Notes under the pieces: model-generated
Database searches by the model: none
What the model saw: the letters and a program-made list of their open reading frames with translations, nothing else
Told to the model about the DNA's origin: nothing
Assembly: GCA_012184525.1 (NCBI GenBank)
Contig: WOFQ01000006.1
Coordinates: 248,001-312,000 of the forward strand
Source of the DNA: Xenoacremonium recifei
Lineage: Eukaryota > Ascomycota > Sordariomycetes > Hypocreales > Nectriaceae
Length of the DNA stretch: 64,000 bases
Reading direction: 5' to 3'
In this document: one piece after another, positions 1 to 12,354 of the stretch
Layout: every line of letters starts with the position of its first letter
Position numbering within the stretch: the first letter of the stretch is position 1
Made by a program: the position numbers and the translations under genes

Positions 1-1345
1 CGAGACGTCCGTCCTGGACTGGTCCAGCTGCGGATCGCCCCCAATGACACCTGGTAAGTGAATTGAGTTCTGCAGTGGAATGTCCTATTTTTGGCTTCCG
101 GCGGACGTTGCGAAGGTTCACAGCCTCTCCCGCATCGCCCTGTTCTGTACCTGGATTTGGTGGGGAGGCGCATGAGGCTAACCTTTGTGGGCAGTGTACC
201 TTCAATCTCAAGTGGGCAAAGTCGCCTCGCTTAGTGCCGCCTCCAGCGATCTTCTGTCAACTGCATCTTGCCCGTCACTGTCGCCTTCGCCTGCACCCTA
301 CGCGCGATCTGTCACCACGCCCGACCAGGACGTCGACTTCTGCGACCCTCGCAATCTGACTGTTTCGGCCGCCAACCCCACGCTGACTGCTGACTTTTCG
401 CTGACCACCCTCGACGAGGAGATCAAGGCTGAGCCCAAGGTTGCCGCTACTGCTGTCACCTCTCAGCCCGCCTTCGACTTCAACCCCGTCCTGCCTGACG
501 GCCTGCCCACATTCGAGGAGCTGTCTGACCTCGAGTCCGAGGACGACTTTGTCAACAGCCTCGTCAACCTTGGCGGTGAGCCTCTTGACCTTGGTCGCCC
601 CCGTGCCTGCACTGGTTCTTCGGTCGTGTCTCTTGGCCACGGCAGCTTCATCGGCGACGAGGAGCTCTTCTTCGACGAGAACACCACCTTCCAGTTCCCT
701 ACTCTCCCCAGCCCTCCTTCAACCACCGGTTCCGAGGACTGCCACCAGGATAAGCGAATCAAGATCGACAACACCAGCGACGAGCGACCTATGGCCCCCA
801 TTATGGACGTCGCCGCCACCACTCAGTCAGGCAACACCCAGGAGACTGCTCAGACTCCCGCTGCTCCTGAGTCCAACGCCTCCTCTGGCTCTGAGGCTGC
901 CACTCCTGCTGCGCCTCTTCCTGCTCCGGCTAACCGCCGCGGCCGCAAGCAGTCTCTCACTGAGGACCCCAGCAAGACCTTTGTCTGCGATCTCTGCCAC
1001 CGACGATTCCGTCGTCAGGAGCACCTTAAGCGACACTACCGCTCCCTGCACACCCAGGAGAAGCCCTTCGAGTGCAACGAGTGTGGCAAGAAGTTCTCCC
1101 GCAGCGACAACCTCGCCCAGCACGCCCGCACCCACGGTAGCGGTGCTATCGCTCTCAACCTCATTGATGACGTCGAGGCCTACGCCCACGAGGCTGCCAT
1201 GATGCCTCAACCTGGTGATGAGAACTACAATACCTTTGGCAAGGTTCTCTTCCAGATCGCCTCTGAGATCCCCGGGAGCGCCAGCGAGATGTCCTCGGAT
1301 GAGGGCAGCGACAATGGCAAGAAGAAGCGCAAGCGCTCCGAGTAA
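1..1345 (+). CDS. msn2: Msn2/Seb1-type C2H2 stress-response transcription factor (5' partial)
   Basis: Nuclear DNA-binding regulator of the general stress response; Msn2/Msn4 proteins bind AGGGG/CCCCT stress elements. Seen: exons 1-53 (open at the window edge) and 195-1345, joined over a GTAAGT...CAG intron that splits a Val codon. Two tandem C2H2 fingers are encoded at about 976-1135: the first has CxxC with RRFRRQEHLKRH, the second CNECGKKFSRSDNLAQH, linked by a TQEKP linker. This pair near the C-terminus is diagnostic of the fungal Msn2/Seb1/MsnA family. Upstream is a Ser/Thr/Pro and acidic region; downstream is a short tail ending in a basic KKKRKR stretch that may act as nuclear signal. 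The start codon lies outside the window, so total length is unknown. Family assignment is secure from the finger sequence; specific targets are inferred. Confidence 0.9.
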
Positions 1346-3296
1346 ACGCTCGGCCAACCGCGCCTTTGCCATGACACAATTTGTTCGAGAGAGTCAGCAG
1401 ACCATCTTGACATACGCCCGATACGACGCTGACGACCTTCTTGTTACTTCTCTTGGCCCTCCGCACTGCATTTCCGCGGAGTGGCAGTAGGGTCACGGAA
1501 TGTTTAAAGGAGCTAAACAAAAAAGAGTACAAGCGATTATGAAGTGCATTTTCAATTTTCCGTTCTTGTATCAAACTTCAGGAACCCCCCTCGGCACGCA
1601 CAATGACTTGGGAGGATGAGTGCGTTTTTCGAAGTCAACAATCATGATCACACAAAATAGTTAGACCCCGACGAGGTCAAAGGATGGAAAGAAATTTTTG
1701 GGACCTTTTGATTTTATCTTGCTTTCGTCTGCTTTTTCGCAAAGGGAACTACATGGCGCGTATGAGGAACTTGCTTGGTTTTGAGTAGCAGGCCTCTTGG
1801 ACCAGATCTATCATGAGATATGGTACCCAAGTGTCTGCGTTGTGTGGAAAGAAGGGATCATCAACAAAAAGGGTTGGCAGACGACAACGACCTCCTCTGA
1901 CATGGCGGCTTTTGCCATTCTTTACGCTCGTTGTAATCATCCATGGGCGCAGCCGGCACGCAGGCCAACGCGGCTCGCCCTGGAAGACGGTACACTTGAG
2001 ACCCGTGGAGGGATGGAACATTCACGCCTTTGAGGATAGTTCGTCTACCACATTCTTGTGTTTACTAAACTTCTTGTCTGTCGTTTTCTGTTGGCTGGAT
2101 CTGGAGGGTAAGTTGTTGGGGTTAGTGAGTGTGCCGGTCACAATCATGCCCGCGCGCATTCTCTCGTCCAGGCAACATTCATGTACAATTTCGAGGAATC
2201 TGACAACGTCTGTCTGTCAATTTACAATTCATGCTGCCACAAACTATCTGATCTCATGCTTGTTTCTGTGACTGTTGATGCCTTCACATTTACTTCTGAC
2301 TTAGCTATCTGCGTCTGATGTGATGACCTCGTATGTTTGTCCGTACAATGGAGTCCGTGCCATCTCCATTGCCCCGGCCATGGTCATGGTTAGAAGCCTA
2401 TCTCGAACCCAGAACCACGTAACCCGCCCAGCTTACCGCGGATCAGAAAATGTCCCGAGTCATGAATCTGCAGCCATTGATGGTCCTTCCGGTCTTCAAT
2501 GCCGGCTGCCCGTCACTCTGGGGACAAGCCTTTGCTGGACCCTGTAGGGACCCGGACGCTCCAGAAGCATGGTAGAAAGTCGCCCAGGCTTGAGCTGAAG
2601 ATTACGGCGGGCGGTAGAACTTTCTCCAACCTCGTTAGTCCTTCCCTGGGCGGGCTCTAGCGGGATGAGACAAGCACCACGGCGGTAGTTTTCCATCCCA
2701 TGTTCGATAGTATCGGGGGCCCTGGACGAACTACTCCATCGACGAGAGACACAATCTCAGGGTTAATTCCCCGGCTGCGGGGCCGGCGGTGGTGGACATG
2801 GCCGATCAGCAGAGCGGTCTGTTCCAGGCAAGAGATTGCGATTGCGCCTGGGCTGGGATGGTGAGCGCCTGCGGCCTGGGCCCCGAGACCCCCGTGGGCC
2901 GTACCGGAGGCTATCGAGGACGGGGCGGCAGCGGCGGCGGGTTTGCTGAAGAAAGAGGAGAGGTTAGCGGAGCGGCGGCTTGTCTGCTCTGGGCAAAGTT
3001 GCGAGAGATTGATTGAGGAAAAGTGAAGCGGGTCACGATACCTTGGTAGGCCAGGTCAGGTACCGACCCAGGGCCCTGATGGTGGTTTTCCATGGATGAA
3101 AGCCCCGAGCTTCTAGCGGCTCCACCAGCGCTCGTTCAGGGCCAGGGCCTGCCTTTGCTTCCTCACCTCCATCCATTCTTCAGGATTATTAGCTGGATCG
3201 CCAACCCATCCCGCCGAACCACGGCAGGGCCCTTGACTCGGTATCCGACCGGCAGTGTACCTTACTGTACATGTGCGAGTCAACCCTCCATCGACA
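1346..3296. other. Gene-free spacer, about 1.95 kb
   Basis: Holds the 3' UTR of the Msn2-like gene and the promoter/leader of the Dph6 gene. Short open frames occur on both strands but none has family motifs, splice structure or a plausible protein composition. I see no RNA gene or transposon. Confidence 0.6.
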
Positions 3297-5774
3297 ATGT
3301 CGCTCAACGTGATTGCCTTAATCTCGGGCGGCAAGGACAGCTTCTTCAGCCTGCTCCACTGCATCCATCACGGCCACCGCGTGGTAGCTCTGGCCAACCT
3401 GTTCCCAGAAGAGGCGGGGACTCATCCGGCCCATCAAGTATTGGAGCATCACGATGGAAAGAGTCATGGCACGCTTTTCGTCGACCCAGACGCCGCGGCT
3501 CCCGGGCTAGACGCCACCTCCCAGGCACCTGGGGAGCCTTCCGACCGGGACCTGAACAGCTTCATGTACCAGACGGTTGGCCATGAGGTGCTGCCCCTGT
3601 ACGCCGCCGCCACCGGGCTGCCGCTCTATCGCCAGCCCATCCGCGGCCGTGCGGTACGCCACGAGCGCGACTATGACTGCACGAGCCCTGAGGGCCAAAG
3701 CGGCGACGGCAACGGCAACGGCAACAGCATGGACGACGACGACGACGAGACTGAGTCCATGCTTCCCCTGCTCCAGACAATCCTGCGCCGCCATCCCGAG
3801 GCCAACGCCCTCTGCGCCGGTGCCATCCTGTCCACCTACCAGCGCACCCGTGTTGAGTCTATCGCCTTGCGCCTGGGCCTCACGCCGCTGGCCTTCCTAT
3901 GGCAGTATCCGGTCCTGCCGCCCCCAGCCGTGGCTGATGAAGCCCCGCTGCTGCTCGACATGGCTGCCGCTGGGCTTGAGGCGCGCATTATCAAGGTCGC
4001 CAGCGCGGGCCTGGACGAGACTTTTCTGTGGGAGCGTGTGTCGAGCCGCGAGGGCGCCCGCCGTGTGAGGAGCGCTTTGCGCCGATTTGGCGCTTCGGGC
4101 GGTGCAGCAAGCTTGGGTGAGGGCGGAGAGTTCGAGACGCTTGTCGTTGATGGGCCGGACCACCTGTTCAAGAGGCGCATCTGCGTTCCGGAGGACGGGA
4201 GGACGGTTGTCCGTGAGGGCGGAGGCTGTGCTTGGCTGATGCTTCGTGGAGCGCGGCTTGAGGCCAAGGCGGATGGCGAGGGAGCGGTTGGTTCTGGTCC
4301 CGTGCGTACCCCTGGTTTGCTCGATCCCGGGTTCCAGGTTATCCTGGATTCTCTGCCGGAGGCGGCGTTGGCGCAACAGGAGCCGAAAGGATTTGGCACT
4401 GGCGCAAAAGGATCAAACCTGCTCTCTGGGATGTTAGTGGCTTCAAACACGGAGGGCGATGTGCTTCGCTGGTCTGTGTTGGCGGACCCGAGCACTGGTC
4501 AGAGAACGATCCAAGAAGAGACGATCCAAGTGGTTGAGAAGGTTCGGAGGCTTCTTTCCGAAGCATCTGTGGACGCGTCTCACATCACGACCACTATCAT
4601 AATTTTGCGGGATATGTCCGACTTTCCAAAGGTGAATGCCGAGTATGGAAAGCTATTCCCAAAGCCCAATCCGCCCTCACGAGTCACCATTTCCTGTGGT
4701 GATCTCTTACCGACGGGATGCAATATCGCAGTGTATCTCACAACTCCCTCGCCACAGGTCAAAGCTGACCGGGACGGACTACATGTCCAGTCAAGATCCT
4801 ACTGGGCTCCAGCCAATATTGGACCCTACAGCCAGGCTATAGACGTGCCTGTCACGGCGAACCAACAGCAAACAGGATTCCGATCTGTAGCTATTGCAGG
4901 CCAGATACCCCTGATTCCGGCTACCATGGTCCTCCCTACTGCATCTGACGGACCTCCAGAATTGCAGATGGTTCTCTCGTTACAACATCTTTGGCGAGTC
5001 GCATTGGAAGTCAAGGTCCAGTACTGGACGAGTGCGGTTGCCTACTTCCCTCGGTCTACCCCTGAGGAGATGGAGCGGAATTCCAAGATTGCTGGAACGT
5101 GCTGGAAACAAGCATTTGGATCCCCAGACGATGAAGATGAATCTGCTACTGCTGGTCCCGATCCATGGGATCTTAAATACAATCCGGAGTACATGTCATT
5201 GGCGAAAAACGATGAGGCTGAAACGACTCGTAAGCTCCCCAACTGGTCTATCTTGACACTGCGCCAGCAAAATGAGCCAGAGTCCTGCATACCGCCGGTG
5301 TTTGCAGCAGAAGTCGAGGAGCTCCCGCGACAGTCGGCTGTCGAGTGGCATGCTCACAATGGGTTGTCGATGGTAGAAGAGAGCTCTGTTGAGTTGACCT
5401 TCTTTCCCGAAGTCGGGGGACCTGGTATGAAGGTCTGGAATACCACCGTCAAAGGGGCCAACGCCACAGTTGTGTACACAACCGTTGCTACGGGACGTGA
5501 CCGACTTGAGGGAAGCAAACGTCTCACAAACCTGGAGGCAGATATGATGACTGCTTGCCAGAATTCGCTGAAGAAACTTGCCCCTGGTGTCGACGGCGCT
5601 GGCTTACAAAGACCGCATCTCATATATGTTGATACGACTGAGATTGAGTCAGCGTGGCAAGGCGTGCTAAGCTCTTCGAATAGCCCTGCTATCGTCCCAT
5701 GCCATTCAATATGGTCTGCTTATGGCGAGAGACAAACAGCCGTGGCTTTATTCGAAACCACATTTCACCCTTGA
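3297..5774 (+). CDS. DPH6: Diphthine-ammonia ligase Dph6
   Basis: Cytosolic enzyme of the last diphthamide step: ATP-dependent amidation of diphthine on elongation factor 2. Single exon, 825 residues. The start at 3297 is the first ATG and gives the typical N-terminus, MSLNVIALISGGKDSFFS; the frame is open upstream only through non-ATG codons. The SGGKDS P-loop at about residues 9-14 is the N-type ATP-pyrophosphatase signature, and a GEGGEFETL motif follows near residue 280. The C-terminal half carries two RidA/YjgF-like domains (about residues 380-500 and 510-800), the second marked by YWAPANIGPYSQA and AIAGQIP. This ligase plus double-RidA arrangement and length match yeast YLR143W. An acidic DDDDDE run near residue 150 is an insert in the ligase domain. 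It converges with the aldo-keto reductase, with only 104 nt between stops. Confidence 0.9.
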   Translation: MSLNVIALISGGKDSFFSLLHCIHHGHRVVALANLFPEEAGTHPAHQVLEHHDGKSHGTLFVDPDAAAPGLDATSQAPGEPSDRDLNSFMYQTVGHEVLPLYAAATGLPLYRQPIRGRAVRHERDYDCTSPEGQSGDGNGNGNSMDDDDDETESMLPLLQTILRRHPEANALCAGAILSTYQRTRVESIALRLGLTPLAFLWQYPVLPPPAVADEAPLLLDMAAAGLEARIIKVASAGLDETFLWERVSSREGARRVRSALRRFGASGGAASLGEGGEFETLVVDGPDHLFKRRICVPEDGRTVVREGGGCAWLMLRGARLEAKADGEGAVGSGPVRTPGLLDPGFQVILDSLPEAALAQQEPKGFGTGAKGSNLLSGMLVASNTEGDVLRWSVLADPSTGQRTIQEETIQVVEKVRRLLSEASVDASHITTTIIILRDMSDFPKVNAEYGKLFPKPNPPSRVTISCGDLLPTGCNIAVYLTTPSPQVKADRDGLHVQSRSYWAPANIGPYSQAIDVPVTANQQQTGFRSVAIAGQIPLIPATMVLPTASDGPPELQMVLSLQHLWRVALEVKVQYWTSAVAYFPRSTPEEMERNSKIAGTCWKQAFGSPDDEDESATAGPDPWDLKYNPEYMSLAKNDEAETTRKLPNWSILTLRQQNEPESCIPPVFAAEVEELPRQSAVEWHAHNGLSMVEESSVELTFFPEVGGPGMKVWNTTVKGANATVVYTTVATGRDRLEGSKRLTNLEADMMTACQNSLKKLAPGVDGAGLQRPHLIYVDTTEIESAWQGVLSSSNSPAIVPCHSIWSAYGERQTAVALFETTFHP

Positions 5775-5878
5775 AACGAATTCACGAAGATACGATGTTA
5801 TGAGGAGATAGACAAAAGTTCATTATTAGATTTTCATATCGCCAAAGAAATAACTCATCCTATTCATACGTTCATCTC

Positions 5879-7013
5879 TCAAGCATTCAGGTATGCCATG
5901 TGTGCCTTGGGATACCGATCACCAACCACCGGGAACGAAGCCAGCAGCTTCTCAATCTCCTTCAGATCCTCCTCAGTAAGGTCGATAATGGTGGCGTTCT
6001 CCTTGATACGCTCGGGGTTGCTTGATCCTGGGATGGGGATGATCTTGGGCATGCCGGGTCGCTTCGAGACGGCGAGGATCCAGTTGATGGCGATCTGTCC
6101 GGTAGTGCAGCCCTTCTTCGCGGCCAGCTTCTCGAGTTCGTTGACCAGTTCAACATTCTTGTAGAAGTTCTCGCCCTGGTATCGCGGCATCATGTGTCGC
6201 AAGTCCTTGGGGTCCATGTCACTGGGGGTCTTGATCTGGCCGGCGAGGAAACCTCGTCCCAAGGGGGCTGTTACGTTGTTAGTGAATGAATCTGATGGAC
6301 CTGTTCAGGGAGCGATACTTACAGTAGGCCAGCACGGGGATGTCGAGCTCAGCGCACGCCTCAAGCAGGCCATTCTCCAATGGCTCTGTGCTGAACAGAG
6401 ACAGCTCCGTCTCTAGCGATGTGATCTTATAGCCCGCCTTGGCCGCGCTTCTCAATGTGTTGGCGTTGACCTCGCTCGCCGAGATACCGCCAATCTTGCC
6501 GCTCTTGACATACTCGTCAATACCAGCCAGCGTCTCAGACTCGTAGTCATTGTTGGGATCCTTGCGCGCGGCCTCAAACTGGGCAACGCGACCGACAGGG
6601 CCCAGCATCTCAAGAACGTGGTCGATGCTGGCCCCAATGGCAGTCTTGGAGCCCGCAGGGGCGAAGTGGGCGCCCAGGCCGCCCTTGACGCAGAGCACGA
6701 TGCGGTCGGCGTCCTCGGGGTACTTTTCGAAGTAGCTGCGTAGGAGGGTGAGGGAGTTGCGGTCGGGCGTGCCGTAGAATTCGCCGCCGTTGAAGTAGTT
6801 GCAGCCGTTGGCGAGGGCGGCTTTGATGGCGGCGAAGGCTTTCTCGTCTGAGACGCCGGTTACGGGGTTGGTGAGGCCTGGATGTATGTGAGCATTTGGA
6901 CGGGAGGAATTGTACAAGACTCGGGTGTTGATGGTTGATATTGGGGAGATTGACGTACCCATGAGACCGTAGCCAATGGGGCCTACTTCCTTGCCGAGAA
7001 TCTTGTATGCCAT
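5879..7013 (-). CDS. Aldo-keto reductase (YakC / pyridoxal reductase-like)
   Basis: NADPH-dependent reductase with a TIM-barrel fold. Three exons on the minus strand: 6959-7013, 6323-6877 and 5879-6267, giving 332 residues. Introns 6878-6958 and 6268-6322 have GT-AG ends and restore frame exactly. N-terminal ILGKEVGPIGYGLMG is the family opening. NYFNGGEFYG carries the catalytic Tyr, and the C-terminal IPIPGSSNPERIKEN is the NADP-binding segment. The closest known group is the fungal YakC/Plr1 set, where FNGGEFYG is typical and pyridoxal is one reported substrate. The true substrate cannot be read from sequence. It lacks a signal peptide and is probably cytosolic. Nothing suggests co-regulation with its convergent neighbour Dph6. 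Confidence 0.85.
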
Positions 7014-8284
7014 GATGGAGGTTATCGTGAGGTTATCTTAGGAATGTAGTTATGTTGATGGTATGAGTGAGATGATCTATGAATTGTTCTGATCACGGGA
7101 AACAGATGTTCTTGAGAGAAGAGATGAAGATGCTGATGAGGATAGTTTCGAAATCCAATGGCTTCTCTTCATCTATTTATCTTCTTCCTATGACCCCTCG
7201 TCGTGTAAGTTGAGCCTCCCAACGGATATAAACTGCTGCGACCGGGGTGAGGCACTTGCCGAAAACGGACAGTGCTTGCGGCGTTTAGGACGGGGCCAGC
7301 GCCAGCAAAGTCCGAAAGAGGGGACGGAGAACCTCATTGGAGCAAACGGTCATTGTGGACTGGCTGCAACGGATTTAAATCAACGGCAGATGGTTGTCGG
7401 GCACTTGAAATGTTGCGGATTCCGAATGTCAGTCTCGCAGGTATTCCGTACCTACGTCAGGTTGGGAACGTTGAACGTTGGTTGGACTTCCCCGGATTAT
7501 CGTCACTTAGACTCCCGCGGTCGGGAAATACATAAGACTCCGGGTGTCCGCTCGTCCTCCATCAGAAGTGATACGAGAAACTGAGTGTCGAAAGCTGACA
7601 CACGACAAAGAATGTTCCAACGTCATCGGCACGGGGTTTCGCTCAGCCTTGCTGTGCCAAGGGTCCAAGGGTCCTTTATTTGTCTGCGGCATCACGAGGT
7701 GAGGGTTTGGATGGTAAGAACCACGACATCATTGGACGAGAGAGTCACATGACGGACGCTGCAGCAGCTGAGCACAGATGGGGCGGGCGAATGACCTCGT
7801 GCGAGAGACAAGCTGTTGATCCCTCGTTCCGAGGTCTGAGAGTCGTGATGTCTAGAGTACGGCGCGAGTACGGGGTCGCGATGAGGCTCGATCTGATAAG
7901 ATAGGGCTACTGACTGGAGCTCGCAGAATCAGGATTCAATTCAAGTCAATTCAATTCATCGCAACGTCACCGAGCAGCTACCGCCCTGACGTGCTTGGGC
8001 TTAATCTGGTGCAATCGGTGCCGTCCCAGTTCTCCCCGCGCCATGGCGCCATCTCGCCCGCCTCCCGCGCCTAGAGCGCCGTAGTTGCAGGCGCGTATCC
8101 CCTACAAGCACAGCGAGGTCCAGCGCTATAGCATGGGGACCCCCCTGCTCTGGCTTTTTCCAATCCACCACCACCAACCTAACATCACGCAGCAAAGCCG
8201 CCCAGCCCACCCACATGGCCTCGCGCTGCCGCTGCTCGTCATTGCCGTCGAGAATCGCCTCTTCTGCTGCAGTTGTCTCGCATT
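7014..8284. other. Gene-free spacer between divergent genes, about 1.27 kb
   Basis: Separates the aldo-keto reductase (minus) from the DUF202 gene (plus) and so holds both promoters. The stretch at about 7930-7960 has AATTCAA repeats. Open frames here have no recognisable protein character. Confidence 0.5.
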
Positions 8285-9444
8285 ATGGCTGAGAATGCCG
8301 CTGCCGAGCTGACGCGCCAGCCCACCGCCTCGTCGGGGACGTCGGGCGCGGTTGCTGGAGCTGGAGCTGGGCCCGCGGTTGCGAGGACGTCGTCGGCTGT
8401 GAGCTTCAACCTCCAACGCCGCCAGTCGCACGCCGAGCGCATCAACGAGATCCTCGAGGTGAGTACCCTCGTCTGATGTCTCTCCTATCTGCCCTGCTTT
8501 CTCCCGTTCGCCCATGATCCTACACCTAGCACTGTCTCTGCCCCCTCTCCGCCACTCCCTCTACCGTAGCTCTTCACCGAGTAATCAATATCCTCTCTGA
8601 CAAACCCTCCGCAGACCGCTCGCGAACGCGCCGAGTCAATGGCCGCCGCCGGCACCGCCTCTCCGCGCTCGCCGCGCACCCCCGGCAGCCCCGCGCTCGG
8701 CCGGCGTCCCAGCGCTTCCTCGCAGCCGCTCCCGATCCGCGAGGACAACAACTACAGCAGTGCCGACGAGACCACGGGCATCATGTCCCGCAGCGCCGCC
8801 GACCTGAACTACCAGACCGTACAGATTGCCACATCGACACGCAGCAACGGCCCGCGGTCACGGAAACGTTCGGCCCAGCCGCAGCCGCAGAGCGACATGG
8901 AGTACAGGACGCAGAACGGTGACAATGAGCACGGCGAGAAGACGTCGTGGTGGCAGGCCCAGGTTGGGCGGTTCCAGTCCATTGAGCTGGAGAATCAGGG
9001 CAGCGTGGCGCGAGACCATCTGGCTATTGGTACATCTCTCTTCCCCTCGCTACAGCGCCTCATCAGAATGCTAATGCTCCTGACCACACAGAACGGACGT
9101 TCCTCGCCTGGCTGCGCACCTCGCTGGCCTTCGCCTCAATTGGCATTGCCGTGACACAACTCTTCCGACTCAACACATCCCTCGTGCAGGACGGCAAGGG
9201 CGGCTCCAATGTCGAGACCCTGCGCCAGATGGGCAAGCCGTTGGGCGCGACGTTTCTCGGCATCAGCATCCTGATCCTGTTTCTGGGCTACAAGCGGTAC
9301 TTCATGTCGCAGGAGTGGGTCATGAAGGGCAAGTTCCCGGCCAGCCGCGGGACAATCATGATTGTGGCCTTTGTTGCATTTGCGATCATGGTGGCGTCGT
9401 TGGTTGTGGTGATTGTGATACATCCGTCCGAGGACGAGTTGTAG
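8285..9444 (+). CDS. DUF202 (VTC1-like) multi-pass membrane protein
   Basis: Exons 8285-8458, 8615-9029 and 9092-9444 give 313 residues. The C-terminal third is a DUF202 domain: the hallmark ERTFLAWLRTSLAFASIG is formed exactly by joining exons 2 and 3, followed by three hydrophobic helices and a short acidic tail. The N-terminal two thirds are low-complexity, rich in Ser, Arg, Pro and Ala, with SPRSPRTPGSP-type phosphorylation sites, so it is probably a cytosolic regulatory tail. DUF202 is related to Vtc1 of the vacuolar polyphosphate polymerase complex, so a vacuolar or endomembrane site is plausible, but function is unknown. The start is the first ATG in frame after a stop. Confidence 0.8.
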
Positions 9445-9890
9445 GTAGGCTGGGTCTCGAGCGGCGGGGAGCTGTAACGGGTGAGTATATAGTCCTTGGA
9501 AGAGTCTTCGTGTCAACGTCATCGCTATCGATTATGGTATGGTATAGGTAAGAGAAGGGAAATCGGTATGGGAACGGGCTCGGTATTCAGAATGGGTGCA
9601 GACGGTCTGTCCTGCGGCTATGACCAGCAATGGTTTTGTGTAATTGTTTGATACCAGGATACGTACATGTCGCAGGTTGAAACACACTTGTGAAACATGT
9701 TAAAAGAATCCAATTGAACTCACAACTCCCATTCATCATGTATTTGATCTGTATCTACAGCTATCGTGTGAATTCTGAGACGTGACGTCGCTGGTGTTAT
9801 AGTGGGGTTCAAGCTCTCACCCCGCCATACACTTCCTCCAACTTCAGGCATCGCGACAACCTCACTTACCCACCTCTTATATACGCAGCC
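9445..9890. other. Spacer, 446 bp
   Basis: 3' UTR of the DUF202 gene and promoter of the helicase gene. A CTTATATACG sequence 12-21 nt upstream of the helicase ATG looks like a TATA-type element or leader. Nothing else supported. Confidence 0.45.
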
Positions 9891-12354
9891 ATGGCGCCTC
9901 CAGACCCTGTCGACATCCCCTCATTCGCAGCCACTCAACTCGCCCTGCTCTCGCACGAGCTGCAAACCGAGATCCAGGAGACCAGCGCCCTCGTCAGTAA
10001 CCACAGCCCCGCCGCTCTCCAGCGCGCCGGCTTGGCCGTCACGGGCCTCACCGTCGCCTCACAGCGTACGGGTTTGGGTGGCAAGACCGTGCTGGAACTT
10101 GCACCTGACGCCGCGACAAGCAGTACGGGAGAGCTGCCGGAACATGGCTTACGCACAGGTGACATCGTGCTCGTGGCTGAGCAGCCCGCGGGGAGTGCGA
10201 AGAAACGCGAGGTGCGGGAGTTGGAACGCAAGGGCGCGAGGGGCGTTGTCACAAAGGTTGGGAGAGGAAGCTTGGGCGTGGCATTGGATGAGGGCAAAGA
10301 TGAGGTCGCGTTTGGAGGAAGGGTGTGGGCTGTCAAGTTGGCTGATGAGGTGACCTACAAACGGTGAGTGTTCTTGAGCAACGTCCAAACCCAAACGCGT
10401 CTCATCACTGATGCTTCCGCCAGGATGAACTACACTATGGAGAAGCTCCAGAAGATGACCGAGTCTGAATACTCGAGCTTCATCCGTGTTCTCTTTGGTC
10501 TCTCCTCGCCTAGCCCTGTGCCTCAAGACCTCGCCAATGACCCAGACGTTGGTCCTATTGACTGGTTTGACCCGACACTCAACGACTCTCAGAAGGACGC
10601 CATACGATTTGCCCTGGCTTCTAGAGAAGTTGCATTGATCCATGGCCCGCCCGGTGTAAGTGGCTTCACTAAGGTCTACATGCATAGTGCTCACCTTCTT
10701 AGACCGGCAAGACTCATACCCTGATCGAGTTGATCCGTCAGCTGGTCAAGCGAGAACAACGAATTCTCGTCTGTGGTCCTTCCAACATCTCAGTGGACAA
10801 CATCGTAGAGCGTTTGTCCTCCCATAAGATCCCCATCCTTCGACTTGGTCACCCAGCCCGCCTGTTACCCTCCGTCGTCAACCACTCTCTGGATGTATTG
10901 ACACAGACCTCTGAAGCTGGGTCTATCGTCAAGGACATCCGATCCGAGATGGATGCGAAACAGAGCTCTATCAAGAAAACCAAGAGCGGAAGAGAGCGCA
11001 AGACCATCTATGCAGATCTCAAGGAGCTTAGAAAAGAGTACCGCGAAAGGGAGAGGAGGTGTGTCAGCAGTCTCGTCACCGGAAGCAAGGTTGTCCTCGC
11101 AACTCTGCACGGAGCCGGCGGCTTTCAGCTCAGAAACGAGCATTTTGACGTCGTGATCATTGATGAGGCGAGTCAGGCACTCGAGGCCCAGTGTTGGGTA
11201 CCGCTCCTGTCGGCAAGCAAGGTTGTTTGCGCTGGAGATCACCTCCAACTACCCCCGACCATCAAGTCTACAAACTCAAAGGTGAAGCTCAAAGTGGACG
11301 AGGGCGTCCAGCTGTTAAAGGGTACGAGTCTTGACAGAACGCTATTTGATCGACTTCTCGCGCTGCATGGGACATCCATCAAGCGCATGCTTACTACACA
11401 ATATCGCATGCATGAGAAGATTATGCGCTTCCCTTCGGACGAGTTGTACGAGTCCAAGTTAATTGCAGCAGAAGCTGTCAAAGATCGCCTCCTCAAGGAT
11501 CTGGATTACGAAGTTGAAGATACGGAAGACACCAACGAACCGCTCATCTTCATTGACACACAGGGAGGAGACTTCCCCGAGAGGAACGAAGAGGACGACT
11601 CGGAAAATCCTAAGCGAGCCAAAGCAAGTTTGCATGCAGAGAGTAAGAGTAACGAGATGGAGGCGGCTTTAGTCCGACAACATGTCAAGCAGCTCGTCGA
11701 TGCTGGAGTTCGGCCAGATGATATCGCCGTGGTGACCCCCTACAATGCTCAGGTAAGTTATCTTCACGCCCTGGGATCCTTGCGCAAGTTTGCCAGGATT
11801 GATCAGTGATCCTAGCTTTCCGTCCTTGCTCCTCTCAAGGAACAATTCCCCGGTCTCGAGCTGGGTAGCGTCGACGGGTTCCAGGGTCGTGAGAAGGAAG
11901 CGGTGATCGTCACTTTGGTCCGCAGCAACCCGGAAGGCGAAGTCGGCTTCTTGGGAGAGAAGAGACGTCTCAACGGTGAGTGCTTGCGGAGTCCGCCCTT
12001 TCGGGTTTCAGGGGCGGAGTTCGAGACTGAACTACGCTAATGCAGACTGCAGTTGCGATGACACGCCCAAAGAGATCTCTGACTGTCATCGGTGATTCAG
12101 AAACTGTTCAAAGGCAAGTCCGCAACGCCTCCCTCGATTGACCCTCTTGGCTGCAGTTTCGGTTGGAGACGAACTGCATCAGAGCCTTCTTCGTCCCACC
12201 TGAGACTATGGTCCGGTTCTTTGATCCCTTTTCTGTGTTGCTGATGCGTAACTGTTACAGAGGCAGTAACTTCCTCAAGAAGTGGATGCAGTTCCTCGAG
12301 GACAATGCCGACCTGAGATACCCAGACCTCTCAACAGTCTCGCAAAAGGCATGA
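9891..12354 (+). CDS. HCS1: Hcs1-type SF1B DNA helicase (DNA polymerase alpha-associated helicase A)
   Basis: 5'-3' helicase of the Upf1/SMUBP2 group, known in yeast to co-purify with DNA polymerase alpha. Six exons: 9891-10363, 10424-10655, 10703-11752, 11816-11975, 12053-12113, 12261-12354; 689 residues. Walker A GPPGTGKT (about residues 231-238) is split by intron 2. Also visible are CGPSNISVDNIVERL (motif Ia), VIIDEASQ (motif II, about 388), DHLQLPPT (III), QYRMHEKIM (IV), SVDGFQGREKEAVIV (V) and VAMTRPKRSL (VI). Motif order and length match the family. The last intron (12114-12260) begins with GCAAGT, a GC-AG intron; no GT donor nearby keeps frame. It lies tandem with the DUF202 gene, with no functional link implied. 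Confidence 0.9.
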
